From Bacillota bacterium (lineage in GTDB: Bacteria > Bacillota > Sulfobacillia > JABLXB01): a stretch of 8,187 nt of DNA. Positions within the stretch are counted from its first letter, which is position 1. Every line of letters begins with the position of its first letter. Positions 1 through 5,810 of the stretch are shown in pieces. Made by a program: the position numbers and the translations under genes. The notes beneath the pieces are model-generated. The model made no database searches. It saw nothing but the letters and a program-made list of their open reading frames with translations, and had not been told where the DNA came from. The stretch is taken from NCBI GenBank assembly GCA_024653225.1, contig JANLGA010000007.1, forward strand, positions 1 through 8,187. Reading direction: 5' to 3'.

Positions 1-33
1 GGCCGCCCGGCGGGGAAAGCCTCTCGGGCGGCC
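1..33 (-). terminator. Perfect GC-rich hairpin downstream of flgM (possible terminator, cut by window edge)
   Basis: Positions 1-9 (ggccgcccg) and 25-33 (cgggcggcc) form a perfect 9-bp inverted repeat with a 15-nt loop. It begins about 15 nt after the flgM stop codon. On the minus strand any following T-run would lie beyond position 1, so terminator function cannot be decided. It could also be an intercistronic hairpin ahead of the next flagellar gene, since flgN and flgK follow flgM in Bacillus. Confidence 0.45.
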
Positions 34-48
34 GCTGAGCAAGCCGTC

Positions 49-351
49 TCATTTGAGCCGGTCCGCGATGATTCGCCGCAGCATCATCTCCGCTATGTCG
101 CCCGCCTTGACCTCGTACGTTCCTTCCGCGACCTGCTTCGCCAGGGCTTCTACCTTCTCCGTCCTCTCGTCGGGCATGGCGTTGATGACTTCCTTCAGCC
201 TTCTTATCTCGGCGGCCTGGTGGGATATCGAAAGCTCATCAGTGCCGGCGGGCCCGACGCGGTCTTTCGCCTGCTTCGTGCCCTGGTCCATCCGAACCTT
301 CTCGGCCTGGACCTTCAGAGCCGAGTCTATCTGACTCCTCGATACCTTCAC
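49..351 (-). CDS. flgM: FlgM, anti-sigma-28 factor
   Basis: Encodes a 100-residue protein of the FlgM family, which binds sigma-28 (sigma-D) and holds back late flagellar genes until the hook-basal body is complete. The length is normal for the family. The N-terminal ~35 residues are polar and probably disordered. The sigma-binding part spans about residues 38-98: DELSIS start, an amphipathic helix AAEIRRLKEVINAMPDER, then the conserved EKVEALAKQVAEGTYEVKAG stretch and a final helix around AEMMLRRIIADRL. The start is GTG at 351, preceded by AGGAGG at 9-nt spacing. The gene lies 78 nt after yvyF, with a sigma-28-like promoter in that gap, which matches the autoregulation known for flgM. The order comFC-yvyF-flgM is the same as in B. 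subtilis. Family assignment is secure. Confidence 0.93.
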   Translation of the reverse strand: MKVSRSQIDSALKVQAEKVRMDQGTKQAKDRVGPAGTDELSISHQAAEIRRLKEVINAMPDERTEKVEALAKQVAEGTYEVKAGDIAEMMLRRIIADRLK

Positions 352-362
352 GGCCTCACTCC

Positions 363-386
363 TCCTATGGTGACAGGAGAAAAACG
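363..386 (-). promoter_or_regulatory. Possible hairpin masking the flgM ribosome-binding site
   Basis: On the minus strand CTCCT and AGGAG flank an 8-nt loop just before the GTG start of flgM. The right arm is part of the AGGAGG Shine-Dalgarno sequence. A five-pair stem could partly occlude translation. The stem is short and could be chance, because any SD has a fair likelihood of finding a CTCCT partner nearby. Confidence 0.2.
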
Positions 387-404
387 CATACCAGCTTATC
401 TATT

Positions 405-432
405 GTATCGTCACGAACGCCCGATCAGTTTA
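405..432 (-). promoter_or_regulatory. Sigma-28 (sigma-D)-type promoter for flgM
   Basis: On the minus strand TAAA (429-432) is followed after 16 nt by GACGATAC (405-412). The flagellar sigma factor recognises TAAA-N14-16-GCCGATAW, so the -35 is perfect and six of eight -10 positions match. The -35 overlaps the TAA stop of yvyF. Transcription would begin just inside the yvyF-flgM gap and serve flgM and any late flagellar genes beyond the left edge. An overlapping TACAAT resembles a sigma-A -10 but has no -35 at proper spacing. Confidence 0.55.
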
Positions 433-825
433 CTTGTTCTTGATGTGCTCGAATATGTGCATCTTACCGGTCTGCCTCTGGGGGGGCTCCTCCGGCTGCA
501 GTTCGGTCGCTATGCCCTGCAGCTTCTTGACGCACTTCTCGCATACCCTGCCGCTCAGTATTATCGTGCCGCAGACCTCGCACCTGAGATCCGCTCCCGT
601 GATGTTGACCTGCAGCAGCCTCCCCTGCCTCAGGAATTTCAATATCTTCTCCTTCTTGACCCCCGTCTCCGAACAGAGGAAGTCAATCGAGACGCTCGGG
701 TTCTCGGAAAGGTACTTGCGCACCGTCTCGTACTGGCGTTCCTCTTCCCGAGCGCACTCGATGCACATACCGGTGCCCGCGTCCACGAAGATTCTTCCGC
801 ACTCGGGGCAAGTGCTGATCTCCAC
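430..825 (-). CDS. yvyF: YvyF-type flagellar operon protein with two zinc ribbons
   Basis: A 131-residue protein of the YvyF family (TIGR03826 type), found between comFC and flgM in Firmicutes. Its molecular role is not firmly established. Two cysteine clusters are visible: CPEC/CIEC (Cys6, 9, 21, 24) and CEVC/CEKC (Cys82, 85, 95, 98). Each is suited to bind one zinc ion. Between them, residues ~33-70 resemble a small winged-helix/MerR-like segment (TVRKYLSENPSVSIDFL, then ETGVKKEKILKFLRQGRL), so a nucleic-acid or protein-contact role is possible. The start is GTG at 825, only 3 nt after the comFC stop, with a G-rich SD inside the end of comFC. This implies translational coupling. The last ~25 residues are polar and Gln/Pro-containing. 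Confidence 0.85.
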   Translation of the reverse strand: MEISTCPECGRIFVDAGTGMCIECAREEERQYETVRKYLSENPSVSIDFLCSETGVKKEKILKFLRQGRLLQVNITGADLRCEVCGTIILSGRVCEKCVKKLQGIATELQPEEPPQRQTGKMHIFEHIKNK

Positions 826-828
826 CGC

Positions 829-1524
829 CTATCCCCCCGCGATTGCGCACACCAGGACGTCTACATTCTCCGCCCCATCGGCCATGATCGCCTTGGAACA
901 TTCCATGGCGGTGCTCCCGGTGGTCAGGACATCATCCACCAGCAGTATGCGCCTTCCGGCGAATACACGGCGTTCCGCAACTGCGAATGCACCCTCGACG
1001 TTTTGCCGCCTTCGACCGGGGTTTAGCTTGTTCTGCGGGAGCGTTTCTCTAACACGGGTCAATTTTCCTGCTAGCACACCGAGCCGGGCCTCCTCCGCCA
1101 CCGCCCTGGCGAGGAGCAGCGATTGGTTGAACCCCCTCTCGGCCTCCTTGCGCGGATGGAGCGGGACGGGCACCAGCGCATCCACAGTTCCTAGGCCTTC
1201 CACGGACCCGGCCATGAGCAGGCCGAGCGGCGTCGCCAGGTCCCGCCGCTTCTCGTATTTCAATTTCCAGATTGCCCGCTTGAGAGCCCCGCTGTACGGC
1301 CCCGCGGCCCTCACCCGCAGACATCCCTTCGGTCCGCCCACGGATGCCGGAACTCGAAGATTCAGCCTCATACCGCAGTAAAGCCGCTTGCAGAGGACGC
1401 AGACGCCATCCGGGACCCCACCGACATCGCTGCCCGCGCCGGGAAGAGGGGAACCACAGATGGGACAGGCCGGGATCGCGGGAAAGCACAGAGCGATGGC
1501 TCCATGGAGCAGGCTCCTCAACAC
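829..1524 (-). CDS. comFC: ComF family phosphoribosyltransferase-like protein (ComFC/GntX type)
   Basis: A 231-residue member of the ComF/GntX family, needed for DNA uptake in naturally competent bacteria but also kept in non-competent ones; its substrate is uncertain. An N-terminal zinc-binding region has CPIC (Cys20, 23) and CVLC (Cys42, 45) plus Cys50. A typical connector follows (WKLKYEKRRDLA, ~86-97), then LVPVPLHPRKEAERGFNQS (~117-135), and the PRPP-binding loop LLVDDVLTTGST (~194-205) with its paired aspartates. Length is normal. GTG at 1524 is the first usable start after an in-frame stop, but no good SD precedes it. TTG at 1521 is an alternative, so the exact start is uncertain. It is the first gene of the comFC-yvyF pair. 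ComFA and ComFB, which precede it in Bacillus, are absent here; a GT2-like gene and metK occupy that side. Confidence 0.9.
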   Translation of the reverse strand: MLRSLLHGAIALCFPAIPACPICGSPLPGAGSDVGGVPDGVCVLCKRLYCGMRLNLRVPASVGGPKGCLRVRAAGPYSGALKRAIWKLKYEKRRDLATPLGLLMAGSVEGLGTVDALVPVPLHPRKEAERGFNQSLLLARAVAEEARLGVLAGKLTRVRETLPQNKLNPGRRRQNVEGAFAVAERRVFAGRRILLVDDVLTTGSTAMECSKAIMADGAENVDVLVCAIAGG

Positions 1525-1633
1525 GGAGGGTTTGCGGCGTCGGACCCGACGAATCGCTCTTGAGGCATCAATCGCGGGATTCTACGCGCGCCGCCGGCTT
1601 CCTCCAGGATGTCGAGCGGGATGCCGGGACTCG

Positions 1634-2122
1634 TCAGCCGGCGAGGACGGGCGGTCGGCGACGGGATTTGCTGAGCATCCCCTTCACTGCGCGAATCAAC
1701 TCGACGTCGTCCGCACCGTGCACGAGCCTGCAGACCAGCGCAAGGTCACCAGCGCACATGAACAGGCCGATGCTCTCGGGGCTCTCGCCCGGGGAAGATA
1801 CGTCTCCCATCCTGACCGCCTTCAGGATGCCCCGGTCGGCTGCCAGTCTCTCGATTATCGGCCACGTCTGGTCGGTAGAGTAGTCGTCAACTGCGACGAC
1901 CTCGTAGTCGAGCACCCCTCCGTCCGCACCCAGACCGCACAGCGCCCCGAGAAAGCGCTCAACGGCGTCTTCCCTGTTCCTGACGAGCACGAGAACGCTC
2001 ACGAAGGGACTCGCGCGGGCCGTCCCCCGGCCCGAAGCGAACCACTCCGCCGCGTCCAGGACGACCGCGACGAGCCCATACAGGGCGAGCATCAAGAGGG
2101 CGATCCACGCGTAAGGGCTCAC
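1634..2122 (-). CDS. Short membrane-anchored protein with half a GT2 glycosyltransferase-like domain
   Basis: Encodes 162 residues from GTG at 2122, which has AAGGGGG at 7-nt spacing. An upstream in-frame GTG at 2152 would add ten residues but lacks such a site. Residues ~5-23 form one hydrophobic membrane segment. Residues ~40-105 resemble the first half of a family 2 glycosyltransferase: the strand VSVLVLVRN, a helix, then YEVVAVDDYSTDQTW, equivalent to the nucleotide-binding VDDGSTDGT motif. The rest (GESPESIGLFMCAGDLALVCRL...) shows no second DxD, no acceptor-site residues, and ends ~100 residues before a catalytic domain would. Activity as a glycosyltransferase is therefore doubtful. It may be a binding or scaffold domain, or a decayed gene. 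It sits 69 nt after metK and 109 nt before comFC, probably in the same transcript. The function is unknown. Confidence 0.7.
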   Translation of the reverse strand: MSPYAWIALLMLALYGLVAVVLDAAEWFASGRGTARASPFVSVLVLVRNREDAVERFLGALCGLGADGGVLDYEVVAVDDYSTDQTWPIIERLAADRGILKAVRMGDVSSPGESPESIGLFMCAGDLALVCRLVHGADDVELIRAVKGMLSKSRRRPPVLAG

Positions 2123-2129
2123 CAGAAAT

Positions 2130-2136
2130 CCCCCTT
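2130..2136 (-). promoter_or_regulatory. Ribosome-binding site fixing the GT2-like start
   Basis: AAGGGGG on the minus strand lies 7 nt before GTG 2122 and inside the reading frame of the longer alternative that begins at 2152. This supports the shorter protein starting SPYAW rather than the extended form. Confidence 0.6.
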
Positions 2137-2191
2137 GTGCGGGACTCGGCACAGATTATTCCGAACCAAGGGGGGTGGTGAGTCGCAGTCG

Positions 2192-3376
2192 CTATCGGCC
2201 GCACAGGCCGCGGAGTTCGTCGGCCATGTCGGTCTTCTCCCACGGCAGGTCGAGGTCCTCGCGGCCGAAATGCCCGTAGCAGGCGACCTGCCTGTAGATC
2301 GGGCGCCGAAGGTCGAATCGCTCGATGACCGCCTGGGGCCTGAAGTCGAACAGTTTTCCGACGGCCTTCGCGATCTCGTCATCCGGTACCACGCCGGTGC
2401 CGAAAGTATCCAGCATCAACGAAACCGGCCTGGCGACGCCTATCACGTAGGCGATCTGTACCTCGCACCTTGACGCCAGGCCAGCGGCCACTATGTTCTT
2501 CGCCACGTAACGCACCGCGTAAGACCCGGTTCTGTCTACCTTAGTGGGGTCTTTCCCGGAAAACGAGCCGCCGCCGTGACGGGCGTAGCCGCCGTAGGTG
2601 TCTACTATTATCTTCCTTCCGCTCAGGCCCGAGTCGCCCTGCGGTCCGCCGATAACGAACCTCCCGGTGGGATTGACGAAGTATCGCGTCCTGTCGTCGA
2701 GCAACCCCTCCGGAACGGCGGGACGGACTACCTCGCGCACCACGTCCTCCTTGATCTGCTCGAGGGGGACGTCCGGGCTGTGCTGGGCCGACACCACGAC
2801 GGCGTCCACCCTCCTCGGCTTTCCACCCGCGTATTCGACGGTCACCTGGGTCTTTCCGTCGGGTCTCAGGTAGGGAAGGATCCCCGCCTTCCTGACATGG
2901 GCCAGCCGCTTCGACAGGCGATGCGCCAGGTAGATCGGCATCGGCATCAGGACGGGCGTCTCGTCGCAGGCAAACCCGAACATCATACCCTGGTCGCCCG
3001 CCCCCGTGATATCGGCTACGCTGTGTCGGCCGCTTCGCGCCTCGGCCGAAGCGTCAACGCCCATGGCGATGTCCGGCGACTGGTCTTCGATGGCCGTCAG
3101 TACCGAGCACGTGTTGCCGTCGAAGCCGAACTTCGCGCGGGTATATCCTATGCTCCTGATCGTGTCCCGCACGATTTCGGGTATCTCCACGTAGCACTCG
3201 GTGGAGATCTCCCCGGTGACCAGGCAGAGACCGGTCTTGACCACGCATTCGCAGGCGACGCGGGCGGGCGGGTCCTTCTCCAGGATCGCGTCGAGGACCG
3301 CATCGCAGATCTGGTCGGCGACCTTGTCCGGATGGCCCTCGGTCACCGATTCAGACGTAAACAACCTGGGTTCCAT
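2192..3376 (-). CDS. metK: S-adenosylmethionine synthetase (methionine adenosyltransferase)
   Basis: A 394-residue cytoplasmic enzyme that makes S-adenosylmethionine from methionine and ATP, releasing phosphate and pyrophosphate. Length is typical. Key family motifs are intact: GHPDKVADQICDAVLD (residues 14-29, with the ATP-binding His15 and Asp17), the hexapeptide GAGDQG (125-130), and the glycine-rich loop GGGSFSGKDPTKVDR (268-282). The start is ATG 3376 with AGGAGGG at 7-nt spacing. Its ~240-nt leader holds a SAM-I riboswitch, so the product feeds back on its own synthesis. Transcription starts from a sigma-A promoter embedded in the 3' end of the upstream flagellar gene. The GT2-like gene follows after 69 nt with no clear terminator between, so they are probably co-transcribed. 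Confidence 0.98.
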   Translation of the reverse strand: MEPRLFTSESVTEGHPDKVADQICDAVLDAILEKDPPARVACECVVKTGLCLVTGEISTECYVEIPEIVRDTIRSIGYTRAKFGFDGNTCSVLTAIEDQSPDIAMGVDASAEARSGRHSVADITGAGDQGMMFGFACDETPVLMPMPIYLAHRLSKRLAHVRKAGILPYLRPDGKTQVTVEYAGGKPRRVDAVVVSAQHSPDVPLEQIKEDVVREVVRPAVPEGLLDDRTRYFVNPTGRFVIGGPQGDSGLSGRKIIVDTYGGYARHGGGSFSGKDPTKVDRTGSYAVRYVAKNIVAAGLASRCEVQIAYVIGVARPVSLMLDTFGTGVVPDDEIAKAVGKLFDFRPQAVIERFDLRRPIYRQVACYGHFGREDLDLPWEKTDMADELRGLCGR

Positions 3377-3384
3377 TGCCGATC

Positions 3385-3412
3385 CCTCCTAGACCGGTAT
3401 TCTGCCCGGAGG
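3385..3412 (-). promoter_or_regulatory. Possible anti-SD pairing in the metK leader
   Basis: CCTCC (minus strand, 3412-3408) can pair with GGAGG (3389-3385), the core of the metK ribosome-binding site, across an 18-nt loop. If formed, it would add translational control to the riboswitch. Five pairs only, so this is tentative. Confidence 0.25.
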
Positions 3413-3443
3413 CGGACAGCGTCACTTCCACCCGGCACGAACA

Positions 3444-3465
3444 ACCCCTTCCAATCGGAAGGGGT
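3444..3465 (-). terminator. Terminator-like hairpin of the SAM riboswitch expression platform
   Basis: A perfect 9-bp stem, ACCCCTTCC / GGAAGGGGT, with a 4-nt GATT loop lies 9 nt downstream of the aptamer's P1 helix. That is where S-box leaders carry their SAM-dependent terminator. The following minus-strand sequence, TGTTCGTG, is only partly U-rich, so termination may be weak. I could not identify a convincing long antiterminator; GAGGG next to P1 can pair with CCCTT of the left arm (with one G-U pair). Confidence 0.6.
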
Positions 3466-3474
3466 CCAGGCATT

Positions 3475-3597
3475 CTCTCATCCCTCGGATTGGATGGTGA
3501 CTCGCTCACCACTGCCACCCTGCCGGGTTTGGCACCCGCCGTCGGCTGGTTGCCGAGGAGTCATCGGGCCGGTCCCTCGTCCTGCTCTCGATAAGAG
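3475..3597 (-). ncRNA. SAM-I (S-box) riboswitch aptamer upstream of metK
   Basis: Reading the minus strand, the leader has the ordered conserved pieces of the S-box. P1 is CTCTTATC (3597-3590), closing with GATGAGAG (3482-3475) with one G-U pair. Then come AGGGACCGGCCCGATGA, CGGCAACC, the internal GGTGCCAA-CCC junction, and a P4 hairpin TGGTGA/TCACCA around 3496-3511. This RNA binds S-adenosylmethionine and shuts off sulfur/methionine genes when SAM is plentiful. Its position before metK fits exactly. The downstream platform contains a terminator-like hairpin and possibly an SD-blocking stem. Confidence 0.95.
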
Positions 3598-3620
3598 GAT
3601 CCTTTCGGTTTTCGGCTTAC

Positions 3621-3649
3621 ATGCTAGCATTAACTTCCTGCCCTGTCAA
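3621..3649 (-). promoter_or_regulatory. Sigma-A promoter of the metK riboswitch transcript
   Basis: A perfect -35 TTGACA (3644-3649) and a -10 TAGCAT (3621-3626, four of six consensus positions) are separated by the ideal 17 nt. The -35 lies inside the last codons of the FlgJ-type gene and the spacer covers its TAA stop. The predicted start near 3613 would give a leader beginning about 16 nt before riboswitch helix P1. Confidence 0.75.
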
Positions 3650-4013
3650 CCGGTCGCGGAGCGCCGTGTCGCGGAGTCGCCGGTCGCGGAGTCGCCGCGG
3701 CCGGCTCCTCTTTCAACTGCTTGACGAGGCTTTCGAAGAGCATCCTGCCCAGGCCGAGACCCCCCGACTGAGACAGCCAGTCGGCGAACTGGTCGTCCGC
3801 GAGTCCGGCCTGAATCTCCGACCCGGCAAGCGCGATGCCCGGCTCCCCGCTCCCCTGTAGGACAGTTGACTTGAGTCCTTTCAGGATCTCCTTTATGAAG
3901 AACGATTCGAACTCACGGCACGCTGCTTGAAGCCTCTGACGCTCTCTCGAAGCATCAGGCGCGGCGGCGGTCGCGGCGGTGGCATCCGTCGTACGCCCGA
4001 CTCCCCCCGTCAT
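3630..4013 (-). CDS. FlgJ-type rod-binding protein, no muramidase domain
   Basis: A 127-residue protein with the rod-binding domain found at the N-terminus of FlgJ, which caps or chaperones flagellar rod assembly in the cell envelope. Conserved parts are LQAACREFESFFIKEILKGLK (residues ~28-48) and DDQFADWLSQSGGLGLGRMLFESL (~73-96). The C-terminal peptidoglycan hydrolase domain of proteobacterial FlgJ is absent, as is common in Firmicutes, so another enzyme must open the wall for the rod. The first ~22 residues are Ala/Thr/Gly-rich. The tail (~104-122) is a short repeat of ATPRP-like units encoded by a 15-bp tandem repeat. ATG 4013 has GGGGAG at 9-nt spacing and lies 14 nt after the flhP stop, so the two genes are co-expressed. 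The metK promoter starts within its end. Confidence 0.85.
   Translation of the reverse strand: MTGGVGRTTDATAATAAAPDASRERQRLQAACREFESFFIKEILKGLKSTVLQGSGEPGIALAGSEIQAGLADDQFADWLSQSGGLGLGRMLFESLVKQLKEEPAAATPRPATPRHGAPRPVDRAGS
3653..3697 (-). repeat. 15-bp tandem repeat (3 units) in the tail of the FlgJ-type gene
   Basis: Two identical 15-bp units, gtcgcggagtcgccg, occupy 3668-3682 and 3683-3697. A diverged third unit is at 3653-3667. Being a multiple of three, it adds five residues per copy and yields ATPRP-ATPRH-GAPRP. It is probably a slippage-prone, disordered C-terminal extension. Confidence 0.8.
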
Positions 4014-4027
4014 TCCAGGTCACTCCC

Positions 4028-4807
4028 CTAGCGCCTGAGGTTATTCGCCAGCCCCAGCATCTCGTCGGCGCTCTGAATGGCCTTGCTGTTCAGCTCGTAG
4101 GCGCGCTGTGCGACTATGAGGTTGACCATTTCCTCCACTACCGAGACGTTGGAACGCTCGAGAAAACCCTGGCATATTCTGCCGAATCCTTCCGCGGCGG
4201 GCACGTCTTCTTCCGCTTCCCCGGAGGCCTCGGTCTGCTGGAACAGGTTGTGGCCCATCGCCTCGAGACCGCCGGGGTTCACGAACTTCGCCAGCTTCAG
4301 CTGACCCACGACCTGCACGCTCCCGTCGGTCCCGGACCGGGCGGTCACCACACCGTCCGCGTCAATCGAGATGTCCCTGGCGTTCTCCGGCAGCTGAAGC
4401 TCGCCGCCGCCCTCGTCCTGGACCACGTAGCCGTCGGCAGTCACGATTATCCCCTCGGCGTTGACCCGGAAATTCCCGTCGCGCGTGTATGCGGTGATGT
4501 CGCCCACCGAAACGACGAAGAACCCCTCGCCCTCTATGGCGAGGTCCAACGGGTTGCCGGTCGGCTCCGTCGCACCCTGCGCAAACGACCTCTGCCCCGC
4601 GGACGGTCTCACCCCGTGCCCGACCTGCAGAGGACCCACCGGCGCCGCGCCACCCGCGCGCAGCGTCTCGTAGAACAGGTCCTGGAAAGCCACCCTGGCC
4701 TTTCGGAAACCGGAGGTGTTGACGTTGGCCAGGTTGTTCGCGATCGTGTCCACGTTGAGCTGCTGGGCTTCCATCCCGGAAGCCGCAGTCCAAAGTGCCC
4801 TGATCAA
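4028..4807 (-). CDS. flhP: Flagellar basal-body rod protein FlhP (FlgG-like)
   Basis: A 259-residue protein of the FlgG/FlhP group, building the distal flagellar rod outside the membrane. The N-terminal rod motif NVDTIANNLANVNTSGFRKAR (~18-38) forms part of the coiled inner layer. The central domain has GNPLDLAIEGEGFFVV (~85-100). The C-terminal helix SNVSVVEEMVNLIVAQRAYELNSKAIQ...LANNLRR pairs with the N-terminus, as in all rod/hook proteins. Exported by the flagellar type III system, so no signal peptide is expected. The start is TTG 4807 with AAGGGGG at 8-nt spacing; no ATG or GTG fits. It follows flhO and precedes the FlgJ-type gene. The name flhP rests on the spoIIID-mbl-flhO-flhP order known from B. 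subtilis; many annotators would write flgG. Confidence 0.92.
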   Translation of the reverse strand: MIRALWTAASGMEAQQLNVDTIANNLANVNTSGFRKARVAFQDLFYETLRAGGAAPVGPLQVGHGVRPSAGQRSFAQGATEPTGNPLDLAIEGEGFFVVSVGDITAYTRDGNFRVNAEGIIVTADGYVVQDEGGGELQLPENARDISIDADGVVTARSGTDGSVQVVGQLKLAKFVNPGGLEAMGHNLFQQTEASGEAEEDVPAAEGFGRICQGFLERSNVSVVEEMVNLIVAQRAYELNSKAIQSADEMLGLANNLRR

Positions 4808-4829
4808 GACAATAGCCCCCTTTCAGTGT

Positions 4830-4914
4830 CCCGCCTCGGTCGTTCGGCGGGTACGGAGGCCTCCGCAACAGCGGTCCGGCCTCAAGTCATGTCGGCCCGG
4901 TGGACCGTGCCGAC
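4830..4914 (-). other. Cluster of three inverted repeats in the flhO-flhP spacer
   Basis: The 114-nt spacer between flhO and flhP contains three symmetric elements: a hairpin at 4891-4914 (GTCGGC/GCCGAC plus CGG/CCG, tetraloop TCCA), a perfect 12-bp palindrome CGGAGGCCTCCG at 4854-4865, and CCCGCC/GGCGGG at 4830-4851. None is followed by a U-run, so they do not look like intrinsic terminators. They may affect mRNA stability or relative expression of the two rod genes. I recognise no known RNA family. Confidence 0.6.
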
Positions 4915-4921
4915 GATCGCC

Positions 4922-5701
4922 CTAGATTCTGCCCACTTCGAGAACCGCCTTCTCCAGCGTCTGGTCCTGGGACTGCAACATCTTCTGATTCGCCTCGTAC
5001 GCCCTCATCACAGAAATCATGTTGACCATTTCCGTGACGGGGTTGACATTCGACATCTCCAGCCAACCCGGCGCCACCCTCGCGTCCTCCATCTCCTCGG
5101 CCGGCCCCGACTCGTCGGACTCGCCGAACAGGGTGGTCGAATACCTTATCATGCCGGCGGGATTGGCGAACGACACCACGCGCAGCTTATCCACTGCTTG
5201 CATACCCTCGTAAACCGTGCCGTCGGCCTCTATCCTCGCCGCCTTCCCTTCACCGAGCACGATTTCGCCCGATTGCCCCATGACCGGGTCGCCGTCCATC
5301 GTCACCAGCCTGCCCTCCGCATCCAGCGTCAAGTTGCCGTTCCTCGTGTACCGCTCTCCGGCGGCCGTCCCGATCACGAGGAATCCCTCTCCGTCAACGG
5401 CGACGTCGAGCGGGTTTCCCGTTTCCTTCCCGGAACCTCTCGCCATGTCCGGAATGCTGGCCGAAACCGTCGCGCCGCCGGACATCGTACCGACCTGACC
5501 GGGTGGCGAGGTCCCCAGGAGTACCGGCTGACCGGCAGGCTGGCCGGTCCGATATATCAGCATTTGGGGAAACGAGTCCGTTACCGGCACATCTTTCTTG
5601 AAACCCGGGGCCTGGGCGCCCGCTATGTTGTTCGCCGTGATGTCGAGCTTGGTCTGCTCGAGAAGCATTCCCGACGCTGAAATGTAAATGCCCCTGATCA
5701 A
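4922..5701 (-). CDS. flhO: Flagellar basal-body rod protein FlhO (FlgF-like)
   Basis: A 259-residue rod protein of the FlgF/FlhO group, forming part of the proximal rod. It has the N-terminal motif LDITANNIAGAQAPGFKKD (~19-37), a central domain with GNPLDVAVDGEGFLVIG (~95-111), and the C-terminal helix SNVNPVTEMVNMISVMRAYEANQKMLQSQDQTLEKAV. The N-motif is looser than in FlhP (GAQAPGF rather than NVNTSGF), as expected for FlgF-like proteins. The start is TTG 5701, with a near-perfect AGGAGGTG five nt upstream; both rod genes begin TTG-ATC-AGG. It is the first gene after the c-di-GMP riboswitch leader, so the flhO-flhP-flgJ block should respond to that second messenger. Position after mbl matches B. 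subtilis. Confidence 0.92.
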   Translation of the reverse strand: MIRGIYISASGMLLEQTKLDITANNIAGAQAPGFKKDVPVTDSFPQMLIYRTGQPAGQPVLLGTSPPGQVGTMSGGATVSASIPDMARGSGKETGNPLDVAVDGEGFLVIGTAAGERYTRNGNLTLDAEGRLVTMDGDPVMGQSGEIVLGEGKAARIEADGTVYEGMQAVDKLRVVSFANPAGMIRYSTTLFGESDESGPAEEMEDARVAPGWLEMSNVNPVTEMVNMISVMRAYEANQKMLQSQDQTLEKAVLEVGRI

Positions 5702-5750
5702 TGATCCACCTCCTCTCTTCTCGGCGCTTTCTCCCCGGCGGGAGTATACA

Positions 5751-5795
5751 GAAAATCACGACCCCCGGCCGCCGCCGACCGAAAGCCGGGAGGTC
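5751..5795 (-). terminator. Possible switchable hairpin of the c-di-GMP leader
   Basis: Minus-strand GACCTCCCGGC (5795-5785) pairs with GCCGGGGGTC (5769-5760), giving about ten pairs with one bulged C and a 15-nt loop. GTGATTTTC follows, a weak U-tract. This is a candidate intrinsic terminator between the aptamer and flhO. Its loop sequence can instead pair with the aptamer's 3' arm, giving a plausible two-state switch. Which ligand state terminates is not decided by sequence alone. Confidence 0.4.
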
Positions 5796-5810
5796 ACCCC
5801 AAAAACAAAG

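Noticed and set aside
220..1026. Long plus-strand open frame opposite comFC-yvyF-flgM
   Set aside because: No family resemblance and an Arg/Leu/His/Pro-rich composition typical of antisense frames in GC-rich DNA; the minus-strand genes have clear motifs.
1518..1568. Possible 16-codon leader peptide upstream of comFC (ATG 1568)
   Set aside because: Its stop overlaps the comFC start region, but there is no SD before the ATG and a longer open frame through this GC-rich gap is expected by chance.
2576..3724. Long plus-strand open frame across metK and the riboswitch
   Set aside because: Antisense to highly conserved metK and an RNA element; the translation has no recognisable domain.
4250..5680. 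Plus-strand open frame of 476 codons across flhP and flhO
   Set aside because: Antisense shadow; His/Arg-rich translation without domains and it spans two conserved genes plus their spacer.
5742..5748. TATACT as a -10 box for flhO downstream of the riboswitch
   Set aside because: No -35 at 16-18 nt and no extended -10 TG at proper spacing; a start here would bypass the riboswitch.
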